Below, piece after piece: positions 7,034 through 16,323 of a DNA stretch of 64,000 nt. The first letter of the stretch is position 1, and the number at the start of each line of letters is the position of its first letter. The position numbers and the translations under genes were made by a program. The stretch covers positions 62,001 through 126,000 of the forward strand of contig JAHRFD010000008.1 in NCBI GenBank assembly GCA_020882975.1. The letters run 5' to 3'. The notes under the pieces were generated by a model. That model was not told the origin of the DNA. It ran no database searches and saw nothing but the letters and a program-made list of their open reading frames with translations. The stretch is from Microcoleus sp. EPA2 (GTDB taxonomy: Bacteria > Cyanobacteriota > Cyanobacteriia > Cyanobacteriales > Microcoleaceae).

Positions 7034-7450
7034 ATGTCTGCTAAAGATGCCTTTCACGATGTCGTTAAAACAGCTCTCCAAAAAGATGGATGGCAGATTA
7101 CTCACGATCCATACACTTTACAGGCAGGAACTCTAGAACTTTACATCGACTTGGGTGCCGAAAAGGTGGTGGCGGCCGAAAAAGACGGACAGAAAATTGC
7201 CGTAGAAATTAAAAGCTTTATTGGCCCGTCCAAAATTTCCCAGTTTTACACAGCTTTAGGACAATTTATTAGTTATCGAGCAGCTTTGCAACAACAAGAA
7301 ACTGACCGCCTTTTATACCTAGCAGTACCCAGCAATGTCTACGATAGTTTTTTTACAATGGGGTTTATTCAGTCTTTAGTTCAACAAAATCAAATTCATT
7401 TAATTGTTTACGATATAGAGCAGGAGGCGATCGCACAATGGCAAATGTAG
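7034..7450 (+). CDS. xisH: XisH family protein (fdxN element excision controlling factor-like)
   Basis: A 138-residue XisH protein of normal length. XisH was named as a factor required with XisI for excision of the fdxN element in Anabaena. Homologs are scattered through cyanobacterial genomes far from such elements. The N-terminus (MSAKDAFHDVVKTALQKDGW) and the patch with Asp39, Glu58 and Lys60 (YIDLG...VEIK) resemble a PD-(D/E)XK nuclease core. The ATG is preceded by a weak site, and xisI overlaps the 3' end by 13 bases. This resembles a coupled two-gene toxin-antitoxin-like unit, but that role is inference. Confidence 0.92.
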   Translation: MSAKDAFHDVVKTALQKDGWQITHDPYTLQAGTLELYIDLGAEKVVAAEKDGQKIAVEIKSFIGPSKISQFYTALGQFISYRAALQQQETDRLLYLAVPSNVYDSFFTMGFIQSLVQQNQIHLIVYDIEQEAIAQWQM

Positions 7451-7770
7451 ACCTTTACAGGCAACACATCCAAAATCTGCTCTCCCAACACGCCAGTCTT
7501 GTTTGGGATGAGCGAATTCAGGCTCAAACTATCTTTGATACCGAGCGCGACCATTATCAATTAGTATATGTGGGCTGGCGCAATCAGCGGCGAATTTATG
7601 GCCCAGTTTTGCACCTGGATATTATGGACAATAAAATTTGGATTCAGCAGGATGGAACCGAGGTAGGTATTGCCAACGAACTTGTAGAATTAGGAGTTCC
7701 TAAGCAAGACATTATACTTGGCTTTGACCCGCCTAATATGCGAGAATTAAGTGAATTTGCAATCGGATAA
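7438..7770 (+). CDS. xisI: XisI family protein
   Basis: A 110-residue XisI protein, full length, showing the hallmark segments DTERDHYQLVYVGW and KIWIQQDGTEVGIANELVE. It is translated from an ATG inside the end of xisH, with AGGAGG a few bases upstream (in CAGGAGGCGATCGCACAATG). XisI is the obligate partner of XisH. An A+T-rich hairpin terminator follows the stop. Both genes look intact, in contrast to the decayed neighbours. Confidence 0.93.
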   Translation: MANVDLYRQHIQNLLSQHASLVWDERIQAQTIFDTERDHYQLVYVGWRNQRRIYGPVLHLDIMDNKIWIQQDGTEVGIANELVELGVPKQDIILGFDPPNMRELSEFAIG

Positions 7771-7784
7771 ATTACGTTTAAGTG

Positions 7785-7821
7785 TTAAAAAATTTAGCTT
7801 TTTTGAAGGCTAATTTTTTAA
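7785..7821 (+). terminator. Rho-independent-type terminator after xisI
   Basis: TTAAAAAATTTAGC and GCTAATTTTTTAA form a 13-bp stem with one bulge, ending in a T-run, 15 bases after the xisI stop codon. Confidence 0.65.
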
Positions 7822-7994
7822 TACAGGACCGCTTTCGTCAGCTTGTATAATTTTTGCCACTGGGTGTTATATTTCGTACTTAGGGCTTACTGATTATTAA
7901 AAGCTATAACTGGGCAAGTTATAGTCAACAAAAAGTTATGTCTCGCCGAGCTTGAATTGCCCATCAAGTGCGATCGCGATTTTTCCTAACTTAT

Positions 7995-8534
7995 TCAGCA
8001 AGCCCTAAATATATCGACAAACAAATCGAAAACATCTGGCTTTCGCAACTCGGCTAATCCAATTTCTCGCCGCGCCCCATAGCCGCCGTAATCGCCGCTA
8101 AAACCCATCCACAATTCAAAATGATCGCCAATATCACAAGTTAACAAAAACGGCGGTTTGTTGCTGAGATTTCGCGTATAGGCGATCGCCTGTACAAACG
8201 CTTTTTCCATCTCTCGCAAATAGGTATTGGTTCCCCGTTTTGCAGTTCCTTTTTTACTTGTAGTTCCGCCCTGTTTAGCCTCGATTAAAAAATGCTCGAC
8301 TTTGTGAAAATCGATAAACCCCGGAGTTACTTTCCCGCTGGGGTGAAAAATTTTGACATCTTTATCAAAGCAGTAGGGATCGTTGGGAATTCTGCCTTTA
8401 TCAAAAGGGCGATCGACTCCCAGTGCATCGCACATTTCCGCAAAAAATAACTGGTAGTTTGCGCGTTCGTTACCGCTAGAACCTGTCCAGCGCGTGATGA
8501 ATGTTTCGACTCTGGTGCGATCGGCTTCATTCAT
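7995..8534 (-). pseudogene. MmeI-like DNA methyltransferase/restriction enzyme, N-terminal fragment
   Basis: About 179 codons from ATG (MNEADRTRVETFITRWTG) match the N-terminal nuclease domain of MmeI-like type II restriction-modification enzymes. The nuclease-type pattern FIDFHKVEHFLIEAKQG (with Glu and Lys) is visible. Full proteins exceed 900 residues; here the frame stops after DVFDLFVDIFRAC. AGGATGG upstream supports this start over a longer ATG. The helicase-like spacer, methyltransferase and recognition domains are missing. The adjacent xisHI pair and the second methyltransferase remnant (6434-6850) suggest one large gene was broken and mostly deleted. Confidence 0.7.
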
Positions 8535-8676
8535 GTTTCCATCCTGCTGCTGCTGATTTTTCCTAGGACTTATCATATCAAATCTGGTAGCACGACCTAT
8601 GATATAGAGGACACTCCAAGAGCCCAAAGCGTGTCAACTTAAGGTACAACCGATAGTCCAACCGGGGTTGAAACCC

Positions 8677-8817
8677 AGGGCTGTTTCATTCTCAAACAAA
8701 TCATCGTTTTGTAGGGGTAGTGGATGGTGCGTGCCTACCCTCCTCATCCACGATTTTGTAGGTGTTTCAGGCATCAGGGCAACCACGGGGGGATTGCCCC
8801 TACAAGAGAATGAAACA
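8677..8817. mobile_element. MITE-like element, copy 2, with target-site duplication
   Basis: About 141 bp with TGTTTCATTCTC at one end and its complement GAGAATGAAACA at the other. It is flanked by the 16-base direct repeat ACCGGGGTTGAAACCC (8661-8676 and 8818-8833). It shares ends and the AATCATCGTTTTGTAGGGG interior with copy 1 at 5287-5430. The insertion split a GGGGTTGAAACCCC palindromic repeat rather than a gene. Confidence 0.78.
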
Positions 8818-8833
8818 ACCGGGGTTGAAACCC

Positions 8834-8945
8834 CTGTCTCAAAGCTCAAGTCCTCTCTCTCTTGACTGAAGAACTCATTAGTCCTCTTTTAGAGGACTTT
8901 CGCTATTAGACAGGGACTTCAGTCCCTGGCGGGCTTTCGGCTTAA
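8834..8945. repeat. Small palindromes downstream of cphA
   Basis: This stretch holds GTCCTCTTTTAGAGGAC and AGGGACTTCAGTCCCT palindromes, a type dispersed in filamentous cyanobacterial genomes. No gene is visible between the MmeI-like fragment and cphA. Confidence 0.5.
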
Positions 8946-8959
8946 GTTGACTAGATTTC

Positions 8960-9000
8960 AAAAAAAAACAGGTTGAGTTTAACCTAAGTAAACCCAACCT
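8960..9000 (-). terminator. Rho-independent terminator of cphA
   Basis: On the minus strand AGGTTGGGTTTA pairs with TAAACTCAACCT (12 bp, one mismatch) across a short loop. A run of nine T residues follows directly. It lies 25 bases after the cphA stop. Confidence 0.88.
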
Positions 9001-9024
9001 ATTAATTAAATCAGAATTAAGACT

Positions 9025-11745
9025 TTAACCTTGATTCACAACAGTCGTTTTTAAACTTTCCTGTGACTTCGATCGCTCTAAACCATTTTGAACTGCCACA
9101 GATTCCTTAATCGGTTTCCGCGCTTCTATTAAACTCAGAGCTTTGTTGACACCTTCAGGTAAAATTACTACCAAACTGCCAGCCGGTGCTTCATCTAAAG
9201 CCTTGTTAATCGCCACTGTTTCATCGAGAATCAACTCATATTCAACCTTAGATTGAGCGGCGGTTCGTGCAGCCATAGTCTCTGCAATCCCCTGACAAAT
9301 TAACTTGGCCACCACACCGGGTTCCCGGCCGCGCCGATCGAGATCTTCCTTGACAATAATGCGATCGAAAATCTCAGCCGAAAGTTTACCCAACAGGACA
9401 AAATCCTCATCTCGCCTGTCTCCCGGCGCACCAATTACCCCAATCCGCATTCCATCCCAATTCTGCACGAAACTCCCCAAAGCCTTGTAGCTGTGAGGGT
9501 TGTGGGCGTAGTCGAGCAAAGCGTGATATTTACCCAAATTAAACAGGTTCATCCGTCCGGGAGTTTGACCTACTGATGCCTGGAAACTTGACAAAGCCGA
9601 TCGAATGTCCTCTATTTTCACTCCTTGGGCAAAAGCTGCCAAACAAGCAGCTAAAGCATTGGCAATCATGAACGGTGCTCGTCCGCCCATCGTCAGAGGC
9701 ACGTTGACAGCCTGCTCAATTCTCAGCGTCCAATCGCCCTTCAGGATCGACAAATAGCCATTTTCGTAAATCGCAGCCAGCCCGCCTGCCGCCGTATGTC
9801 TGGCCACCAGTTCGTTATCTGGGTTCATCGAAAAATATGCAATTTGAGCCTTGACACTTTGCGCCATTCGTGCTACGAGCGGGTCGTCTGCATTCAGGAC
9901 TGCATAGCCCTTGGGCATCACCGACTCTACCAGCACGCTCTTGAGGGTGGCCAGTTGTTCCACCGTGTCGATGTCGCCAATGCCTAAGTGGTCGGCGGCG
10001 ACGTTCAAGACGACGCCCACATCGCACTGGTCGAATCCCAAGCCCGATCGCAAAATTCCGCCCCTAGCTGTTTCTAGCACCGCGACTTCCACCGTTGGGT
10101 CAGACAAAATCAACTGAGCGCTTTGGGGCCCGGTATTATCTCCGCTTTCCACCAAATATTCACCGATGTAAGTACCGTCAGTAGTTGTATACCCAGTAAC
10201 TTGACCAGTCTGCTTGACAATATGGGCCAGGAGGCGAGTGGTGGTAGTTTTGCCGTTTGTCCCCGTTACTGCTAAAATCGGCACCCGACTCACTCCCGGA
10301 GAGGGGAACAGCATATCCATCACTGCGCCGGCAACGTTGCGGGGTAAACCTTGACTCGGTGCAACGTGCATTCTGAAACCTGGTGCTGCGTTGACTTCGA
10401 CGATGACACCATCGACATCGCGCAGGGGTTTTGAGATATCGGCGGTTACGACGTCAATGCCGGCGATGTCCAAACCGATAATTTTGGCAACTCTGGAAAA
10501 TAACCAGACGTTTTCGGGGTGGATTTCGTCGGTGCGATCGACTGCAATTCCCCCGGTACTCAAGTTGGCTGTCGCCCGCAAAAATACTCTTTCCCCCGCT
10601 GGTACTACGGAGTCGAGGCTGTAGCCTTGTTTTTGCAGCAAATCTAAAGACAATTTATCGATCGTAATCCGGGTCAGAACATTGTCGTGTCCGTCTCCCC
10701 GCTGCGGGTCGCTGTTGACTTCTTCAATTAACTGTTCTACGGTTTGTGTGCCGTTACCCACCACGTTAGCTGGGACTCGTTCTGCTACGGCTACGACTTG
10801 ACCGTTGACTACCAAGACTCTGTGATCCCTACCTGTGTAATAGCGTTCAATAATGATGCTTTTGGTTTTTGAGGCTGCGCTGGCGAGATCGTAGGCTTCT
10901 TCTGCTACTTCCCAGGAATTGATGTCGATCGTGATGCCGCGTCCGTGATTGCCGTCTAGGGGTTTAATCACAATGGGATAGCCGCCCACTTCTTCGATCG
11001 CACTTTCGAGTTCATCTAAATAGTGAATTACCGTACCTCTGGGCACCGGCACACCAGCACTACCCAGAATATTTTTAGTACCTTCCTTGTCGCAAGCTAG
11101 TTCTACTCCCAAAACTCCCGTGCGGTTGCTCAAAGTTGCTTGAATCCGCTTTTGATGAACCCCGTAACCTAACTGGATCATAAACCTCGCACTCAATTGC
11201 AGCCAGGGAATGCCACGAGCTTCCGCTTCCTTGACCAGTGTTTCCGTACTCGGTCCCAAGGCCGCCGACGCTGCAAAATCTGTGAGGTCTCTTAAATCTT
11301 GGGCCAACTCTGTAGGTGAATAAGTGCCGGTACTGACAATGCTCTGGCACAAGCGGACTCCAGCCCTTGCTGCGTAGCGACCTGCTTGTTCGTTTTGATA
11401 CTCAATCACCACTTGGTAAATGCCTGGGGTCGAAGTCTCGCGGGTGCGACCGAATCCCGCAGGCATCCCTGCCATTTCCTGAAGTTCTAGGGCGACGTGT
11501 TCGATGACGTGTCCCATCATCGTGCCTTCTTTAACACGTTGTAGGAAGCCTCCCTGACGACCTGGGGAACAAAAATGCTCGTACAAACTCGGCAGCACCG
11601 CCAGTAAACCCTCGTAGAATCCTGGAATTTCGGCTGTGGTTTTGTTTGCTAAATCTTCTAAATCTAGACGCATGACGATCAGTTTTTGGCGTCGGATACT
11701 CCAATAATTAGGGCCGCGCAAGGTCTGGATTTTTAGTATTTTCAT
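9025..11745 (-). CDS. cphA: Cyanophycin synthetase
   Basis: A 906-residue enzyme, the usual length. It polymerises aspartate and arginine into multi-L-arginyl-poly-L-aspartate, the nitrogen reserve granule, using ATP. The N-terminal domain (1-160) is followed by an ATP-grasp domain (about 205-475, with IVIKPLDGNHGRG at 258-270), which adds aspartate. The Mur-ligase-like domain (about 488-880, P-loop GTNGKTT at 495-501, later LLDYAHNPHSY) adds arginine. The start MKILKIQTLRGPNYWSIRR is the standard family N-terminus. cphB lies upstream on the same strand, 632 bp away, wider than in many cyanobacterial cphBA pairs. A strong terminator follows. Confidence 0.97.
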   Translation of the reverse strand: MKILKIQTLRGPNYWSIRRQKLIVMRLDLEDLANKTTAEIPGFYEGLLAVLPSLYEHFCSPGRQGGFLQRVKEGTMMGHVIEHVALELQEMAGMPAGFGRTRETSTPGIYQVVIEYQNEQAGRYAARAGVRLCQSIVSTGTYSPTELAQDLRDLTDFAASAALGPSTETLVKEAEARGIPWLQLSARFMIQLGYGVHQKRIQATLSNRTGVLGVELACDKEGTKNILGSAGVPVPRGTVIHYLDELESAIEEVGGYPIVIKPLDGNHGRGITIDINSWEVAEEAYDLASAASKTKSIIIERYYTGRDHRVLVVNGQVVAVAERVPANVVGNGTQTVEQLIEEVNSDPQRGDGHDNVLTRITIDKLSLDLLQKQGYSLDSVVPAGERVFLRATANLSTGGIAVDRTDEIHPENVWLFSRVAKIIGLDIAGIDVVTADISKPLRDVDGVIVEVNAAPGFRMHVAPSQGLPRNVAGAVMDMLFPSPGVSRVPILAVTGTNGKTTTTRLLAHIVKQTGQVTGYTTTDGTYIGEYLVESGDNTGPQSAQLILSDPTVEVAVLETARGGILRSGLGFDQCDVGVVLNVAADHLGIGDIDTVEQLATLKSVLVESVMPKGYAVLNADDPLVARMAQSVKAQIAYFSMNPDNELVARHTAAGGLAAIYENGYLSILKGDWTLRIEQAVNVPLTMGGRAPFMIANALAACLAAFAQGVKIEDIRSALSSFQASVGQTPGRMNLFNLGKYHALLDYAHNPHSYKALGSFVQNWDGMRIGVIGAPGDRRDEDFVLLGKLSAEIFDRIIVKEDLDRRGREPGVVAKLICQGIAETMAARTAAQSKVEYELILDETVAINKALDEAPAGSLVVILPEGVNKALSLIEARKPIKESVAVQNGLERSKSQESLKTTVVNQG

Positions 11746-12310
11746 AAAGCCTCGTAGATGTTTGGAAAGCCTAAATTTTGAGTTTGATGATGAAAAACTA
11801 CTCAGGGGATTTTCATCGCCATGACTCGACTGGATTTGTAGGAGAGAAACTTTATATCGAGTCCCTGAGCCTTTTGGGTCAATTTTTTGCCAGTTTCTAG
11901 GCGGAAATCTGATAGTTTAAATTCCCAGTTTCAAGATACAACAATTATTGAGAAACAACTTTTTGGTAGCACTCACCAATCAGTTTAATTCTTCAAAACC
12001 TTTTCTGTTCGCCACAAACTCTCTTCTGAGGGTGATTCAAACTGAGTTTGTGGCTACTGAGTATTGCACTGGAAGGATGAGCTTCGCAGGGCAGTTACCA
12101 TTGGCATTTTGCAATGTATCTTTGACTTTATTGGATCATTTATTCAATTTCAAGCCTGAGTCTCCGATAAACTGTTCGCCAAGAACATTTTTGTACTAAT
12201 TTTTCAGTTATTGCCCACGAAATTGGAGATTTGAGCTGTGAGATGGGCAGAGCCACATCCCTTTGGCAATCTGACAATCTGGCATGGGTTTCTGATGTTC
12301 CCATAGCTTA
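11746..12310. other. Long spacer between cphB and cphA
   Basis: About 565 bp without a convincing gene. A short plus-strand frame (11948-12199) lacks a start signal and any family likeness. The cphA promoter should lie here; a TATAAA-like box occurs at about 11852-11860 on the minus strand, but no firm site was identified. Confidence 0.4.
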
Positions 12311-12362
12311 TCCTCCGTCCTCAATCTTTGGCTACTAATTCATGATTGACGAGGGCGGATGA
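12311..12362 (-). terminator. Hairpin downstream of cphB
   Basis: Imperfect inverted arms (TCCTCCGTCCTCAATC and GATTGACGAGGGCGGATGA) lie 16 bases after the cphB stop. They could end cphB transcription, but no clear T-run follows. Confidence 0.4.
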
Positions 12363-12377
12363 CTATTATTTGCTGTT

Positions 12378-13271
12378 TTAGTTCGAGGTGCGGCATTCAG
12401 GAGGCCACCCAGACTCGGCACAAGCCGAGGAGGGCATCGCTTTGCCTAGGCCAATATTGTAACAATCTCCGTGGCAAAGTACGTGCAGGCGCAGATTGAA
12501 CAGGCTCAAGGGTTCTGTCGCTCCTACGTGAGGCTCGTTGGTGTAAAGCATTTCCCTAGAATCGACAATAGTCACAGTTCCTTTACCGAGAATTTTAATC
12601 GTGTCGTCTCCTTCAAATAGGGCGCAGGTGTCTTCGTCAATACCTAGAGCCAGCAGATCCGGGTGGGAGGAAATCGCCGACAGTAACCGAGCCATCCGAT
12701 TCCGGTTATGAAAATGCTGATCTACAATCACTTCTGGTATAATGTCCAGACCGTTTGCCAAATCTACTAAAGAGCGATTGGGAGAAGCGCCACTCCCGCC
12801 GCCTGCAATCATGTGATAGCCCATCACCGCAGCCCCAGCACTGGTTCCAGCTAGGGTAATTTTGCCTTCTCTGGCTTCTTTGCGAATTTTGTCCATTACG
12901 GGTGTGTCCGCCAGCAACCCGCACAGCCGCAGTTGGTCGCCACCTGTGATAAATACGCCCGTACAGTCTTCTAAGTAATCCTTCCACACTGGGTTTTCGG
13001 CCTGTTCGCGTTCCCGGATGTCAACTACTTTGACTGCACTGACACCCATTTCGTCAAAGATGGTGCGGTAGCGGTTGCTAATCCCTTCTGGATCTCGCGA
13101 AGCTGAGGGAACGATCGCCAACCTCCCCTCTGTACCCCCAGAACGGTGAAAAAATGTGTTCAGAATCTCGCGACCGTGAACTTTGTCTTCGGCCCCCCCG
13201 ATCACCATAATCGAGGTTTTTGTCCGCTGGGAAATGTTTTGTTCAAGGGCTGGAGATGTTAATTGCTGCAT
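12378..13271 (-). CDS. cphB: Cyanophycinase
   Basis: A 297-residue serine peptidase of the S51 family. It cleaves cyanophycin to beta-Asp-Arg dipeptides. The nucleophile serine is residue 144 in GTSAGAAVMGYH. Other signatures are IGGAEDK (24-30), VFITGGDQLRL (106-116) and the GIDEDTCALFEGD segment. It is about 25 residues longer than the Synechocystis enzyme, mostly at the ends, and the C-terminus is Cys/Pro-rich (SSACAESGWPPECR). It lies upstream of cphA on the same strand. Confidence 0.96.
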   Translation of the reverse strand: MQQLTSPALEQNISQRTKTSIMVIGGAEDKVHGREILNTFFHRSGGTEGRLAIVPSASRDPEGISNRYRTIFDEMGVSAVKVVDIREREQAENPVWKDYLEDCTGVFITGGDQLRLCGLLADTPVMDKIRKEAREGKITLAGTSAGAAVMGYHMIAGGGSGASPNRSLVDLANGLDIIPEVIVDQHFHNRNRMARLLSAISSHPDLLALGIDEDTCALFEGDDTIKILGKGTVTIVDSREMLYTNEPHVGATEPLSLFNLRLHVLCHGDCYNIGLGKAMPSSACAESGWPPECRTSN

Positions 13272-13580
13272 GGTGTGTCTTCCTCGGTTAGGTGTGAAAT
13301 TAAATTTTGCCGTGTTGTGGCTACGATCGGCGTTTTGAAGACTGAATAATTTAGCGTGAGGTTCGATAAAGAATCGCGATCGCCCGCAGTCCTTGGGAAG
13401 CTAGTTTAGAAAAGGCACTGTCCTGAAAACAGATAATTTTCATACAAAACGTAGCCCATACACAAAAGCATAAAATTTGAGTTGCAAAAATTTTAAGAAA
13501 TTATGAAGAATAATGCAATTACCGAAAATCGATCGCCCTCTAGAGGTGAAACTAGAGTGTGTCAATAAATTTAAAGTATT
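13272..13580. other. Divergent intergenic region cphB / trmD
   Basis: 309 bp containing the promoters of cphB (minus) and trmD (plus). No motif was firmly identified and no RNA gene was recognised. Confidence 0.4.
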
Positions 13581-14276
13581 GTGCGATTTGACGTTGTTAC
13601 CCTATTTCCAGAATTTTTCTTGGCTCCCCTAGGGTCGGGACTGATGGGCAAAGCCTTAGCTAAAAATATTGCTGAGGTGAATTTTGTCAATCCTCGTGAT
13701 TTTACCACAGACAAGCACCACCGAGTGGACGACGAACCCTACGGTGGTGGAGTGGGGATGTTGATGAAGCCGGAACCGATTTTTGCTGCGGTGGAATCCC
13801 TGCCAATTTTCCCCAGGCGGGAGGTGATCTTACTGACTCCCCAGGGGGAACCAATGCAGCAGGCGATGTTTCGGGGGTTGGCTGCTGAGTGCGACCAGTT
13901 GGTGTTGATTTGCGGTCATTATGAAGGTGTGGACGATCGAGTTTTGGATTTAGTGACTCGTGAGGTCTCTTTGGGCGACTTTGTACTCACAGGGGGCGAA
14001 ATTCCGGCCTTGGCTTTGATTAATGGAGTTTTACGGCTGTTGCGTGGCACTGTGGGGAAGGAAGATTCTTTGAAGTTTGAGAGTTTTGAGGACGGACTTT
14101 TGGATTATCCGCAGTATACTCGACCAGCCGATTTTCGGGGATTGAAGGTTCCTGATGTTTTATTATCTGGGAATCATGCGGAAATTGCCCGTTGGCGAAG
14201 GGAACAGCAAATTGCCAAAACTCGATCGCGCCGCCCTGATTTGTATGAACGCTGGTTGCATGAAGGGGGAAAATAG
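13581..14276 (+). CDS. trmD: tRNA (guanine-37-N1)-methyltransferase
   Basis: A 231-residue SPOUT methyltransferase. It methylates N1 of G37 in tRNAs reading CNN codons, preventing frameshifting. The start is GTG (MRFDVVTLFPEFF), as is common for TrmD. The trefoil-knot SAM site is seen in LICGHYEGVDDRV and SLGDFVLTGGEIPAL. The C-terminal SGNHAEIARWRREQ binds tRNA. It is isolated from rimM/rplS here. A Uma2 gene follows 56 bp downstream. Confidence 0.96.
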   Translation: MRFDVVTLFPEFFLAPLGSGLMGKALAKNIAEVNFVNPRDFTTDKHHRVDDEPYGGGVGMLMKPEPIFAAVESLPIFPRREVILLTPQGEPMQQAMFRGLAAECDQLVLICGHYEGVDDRVLDLVTREVSLGDFVLTGGEIPALALINGVLRLLRGTVGKEDSLKFESFEDGLLDYPQYTRPADFRGLKVPDVLLSGNHAEIARWRREQQIAKTRSRRPDLYERWLHEGGK

Positions 14277-14332
14277 ATCGTCTGCTATCCTAAAGAAACA
14301 CATAAATAACTCTGTTTTACCAGCTCTAACTT

Positions 14333-15085
14333 ATGTCACTAGCAGTAGAAAACTTACCCAGAGATTTAATTACTGATGATGGCGAACCAATGGAAAGTAA
14401 TAACCATAGAGTTGCGATGAATTTACTCATCCAATCTCTCAAATATTACTGGCGCGATCGGCAAGACTTTTTTGTAGGTGGCAATATGTTTGTCTACTAC
14501 AGCATAAACCAAGTCAAAAATCAAGACTTCAAAGGCCCTGATTTCTTTGTTGTCTTAGATGTAGATGGAACCATAAATAGAGATGCTTGGATTGCTTGGG
14601 AAGAAGATAGTCGCCTCCCCGATGTGGTAATTGAATTAATGTCTCCCTCAACGGCCGAAGTAGATTTAACCACCAAAAAAGATATCTACGAGCGTAAATT
14701 AAAAACCCAAGATTATTTTGTCTACAATCCCAAAAATCCCAATTCTCTAAGAGGTTGGCAATTAATTAATCGTCGATACCAATCCTTATCTCCTAATCAA
14801 CAAGGGAGATTATATTGTGAATCGTTAGGGTTGTGGCTGGGCATATGGGAAGGTCAAATAGAAAACTCTCAAGGTACTTGGTTGAGGTTTTTTGATGCCG
14901 ATGGAAACTTAGTATTAATGGGAGATGAAGCTGAAACTCAAAGAGCCGAATTAGAGCGACAACAGAAAGAATTAGAGCAACAGCAGAAAGAGGAGGCAAT
15001 ACAACAATTAGAAATTGAAAAGCAACAGAAAGAACGGTTAGCTGCCAAGTTAAGAGAATTGGGTATTGACCCAGATGAAATTTGA
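14333..15085 (+). CDS. Uma2 family (DUF820) nuclease-like protein with coiled-coil tail
   Basis: A 250-residue protein. The first 190 residues are a Uma2/DUF820 PD-(D/E)XK-fold domain ([29 protein letters not shown], then [12 protein letters not shown]). The C-terminus (about 200-240) is a Gln/Glu-rich coiled coil ([20 protein letters not shown]). Such proteins are greatly expanded in filamentous cyanobacteria, and their substrate is unknown. At least four other Uma2 genes occur in this window. Confidence 0.88.
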   Translation: MSLAVENLPRDLITDDGEPMESNNHRVAMNLLIQSLKYYWRDRQDFFVGGNMFVYYSINQVKNQDFKGPDFFVVLDVDGTINRDAWIAWEEDSRLPDVVIELMSPSTAEVDLTTKKDIYERKLKTQDYFVYNPKNPNSLRGWQLINRRYQSLSPNQQGRLYCESLGLWLGIWEGQIENSQGTWLRFFDADGNLVLMGDEAETQRAELERQQKELEQQQKEEAIQQLEIEKQQKERLAAKLRELGIDPDEI

Positions 15086-15106
15086 TTACTTGGATATTTG
15101 AAGTTG

Positions 15107-15174
15107 GATTTTCCCCATTCCCCATTCCCCATTCCCCATTCCCCATTCCCCCATTCCCCATTCCCCATTCCCAA
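15107..15174. repeat. Heptamer tandem repeat (CCCCATT) before ispF
   Basis: About nine copies of a 7-base unit (TTCCCCA) fill the whole spacer up to the ispF start codon, leaving no room for a normal ribosome-binding site. This is a short tandemly repeated repetitive (STRR) sequence of the type known in filamentous cyanobacteria. Confidence 0.85.
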
Positions 15175-15654
15175 ATGAACATCCGCATCGGTAACGGCTA
15201 CGACATTCACTGCTTGGTTCCAGAACGCCCCCTCATCCTCGGCGGTGTCAACATTCCCCACTCTTTAGGGTTACTTGGTCACAGCGACGCCGACGTACTC
15301 ACTCACGCGATTATGGACGCCATGCTAGGAGCACTCAGCCTCGGAGATATCGGGCATTATTTCCCACCGACTGACCCGAAATGGAAAGGTGCTGATAGTT
15401 TAGTTTTGCTAGAACAAGTCAACCAGTTGATTTTAGATAAAGGTTGGGAAATTGGCAATATTGATTCTGTAATTGTAGCAGAACGTCCTAAGCTGAAACC
15501 GCATATTGAAAAAATGCGCGATCGCCTTTCTAGCGTCCTCAAACTCAACCCAGACCAAATCGGTGTCAAAGCCACCACCAACGAAAAGTTAGGTCCCGTG
15601 GGCAGAGAAGAAGGAATCGCAGCTTATGCTGTAGTTTTGTTAATGCTAAAATAG
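15175..15654 (+). CDS. ispF: 2-C-methyl-D-erythritol 2,4-cyclodiphosphate synthase
   Basis: A 159-residue enzyme of normal length. It forms the cyclic diphosphate intermediate of the MEP isoprenoid pathway with release of CMP. Metal ligands are visible in GNGYDIHCL (Asp and His) and [20 protein letters not shown]. The C-terminal [22 protein letters not shown] is the nucleotide-binding signature. The ATG ([12 protein letters not shown]) is chosen because a longer frame would translate the heptamer repeat. Ribosome binding is not obvious, since that repeat abuts the start. Confidence 0.96.
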   Translation: MNIRIGNGYDIHCLVPERPLILGGVNIPHSLGLLGHSDADVLTHAIMDAMLGALSLGDIGHYFPPTDPKWKGADSLVLLEQVNQLILDKGWEIGNIDSVIVAERPKLKPHIEKMRDRLSSVLKLNPDQIGVKATTNEKLGPVGREEGIAAYAVVLLMLK

Positions 15655-15698
15655 TTGTCAGGTTCTGACAATTTTCAGCTAATTTAGGATTTGAATCT

Positions 15699-16247
15699 AT
15701 GCTTGCCGAAAACTTGGAAATCGAAACCCCGATCGATGTTGATATTATCGCCTTAGATAAAGAAGATCGGGTAGTCGTGCTCATCGAGGTCAAAATTATT
15801 CAAGCTCAAGAACCAGCAGCAAAACAGAGGATTGCTGACTACATGATATCTTGGATGAAAGCTGTGTTAGCGAAGATATCCGAGCAACGCACCATAATTC
15901 CCTATGCTATGTTTGTTGACACCGAACAAATTCTGATTTTCAAATGGGACGGAGTAAACTTATCTGAACCTGTTTGTTCTCTAAACACAGGTGAGATACT
16001 TCGCTATTATGAGCCTGAATTTGGCAAAAAATGGATATTTGAAGATACCATTGAGACGCTGATCCAATCGTGGCTTCATGACTTAGATTATCATTGGAAA
16101 TCAGAAATTCCACCAGCATCGGAACAAATAGCAGCCATCGGTTTGCTGCCGTTACTTGTAGGTGGAACAACAAAATCAGGAGTGAAATTAGGTGGCAATC
16201 GTATATATCGAGACCAACTTTTTGATGACTATTGCTACAGGGCGTGA
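15699..16247 (+). CDS. Conserved hypothetical, possibly nuclease-fold protein
   Basis: A 182-residue protein. The early segment DVDIIALDKEDRVVVLIEVKI has the Asp...Glu-x-Lys spacing of PD-(D/E)XK nucleases. The body (DYMISWMKAVLAKI, YAMFVDTEQILIFKWDG) resembles restriction-like proteins that are common beside Uma2 genes. No catalytic role can be assigned. It sits between ispF and an ABC transporter gene with its own spacer. Confidence 0.6.
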   Translation: MLAENLEIETPIDVDIIALDKEDRVVVLIEVKIIQAQEPAAKQRIADYMISWMKAVLAKISEQRTIIPYAMFVDTEQILIFKWDGVNLSEPVCSLNTGEILRYYEPEFGKKWIFEDTIETLIQSWLHDLDYHWKSEIPPASEQIAAIGLLPLLVGGTTKSGVKLGGNRIYRDQLFDDYCYRA

Positions 16248-16323
16248 GGCTGAAGCAATTATGTTGCTGCGGGAGTTATCCTCATCAGTTCGATGTTGCA
16301 CGAAAATGGTATAGTAAAAAAAT

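Noticed and set aside
11948-12199. 83-codon frame in the cphA-cphB spacer
   Set aside because: No ribosome-binding site, atypical composition, no recognisable motif.
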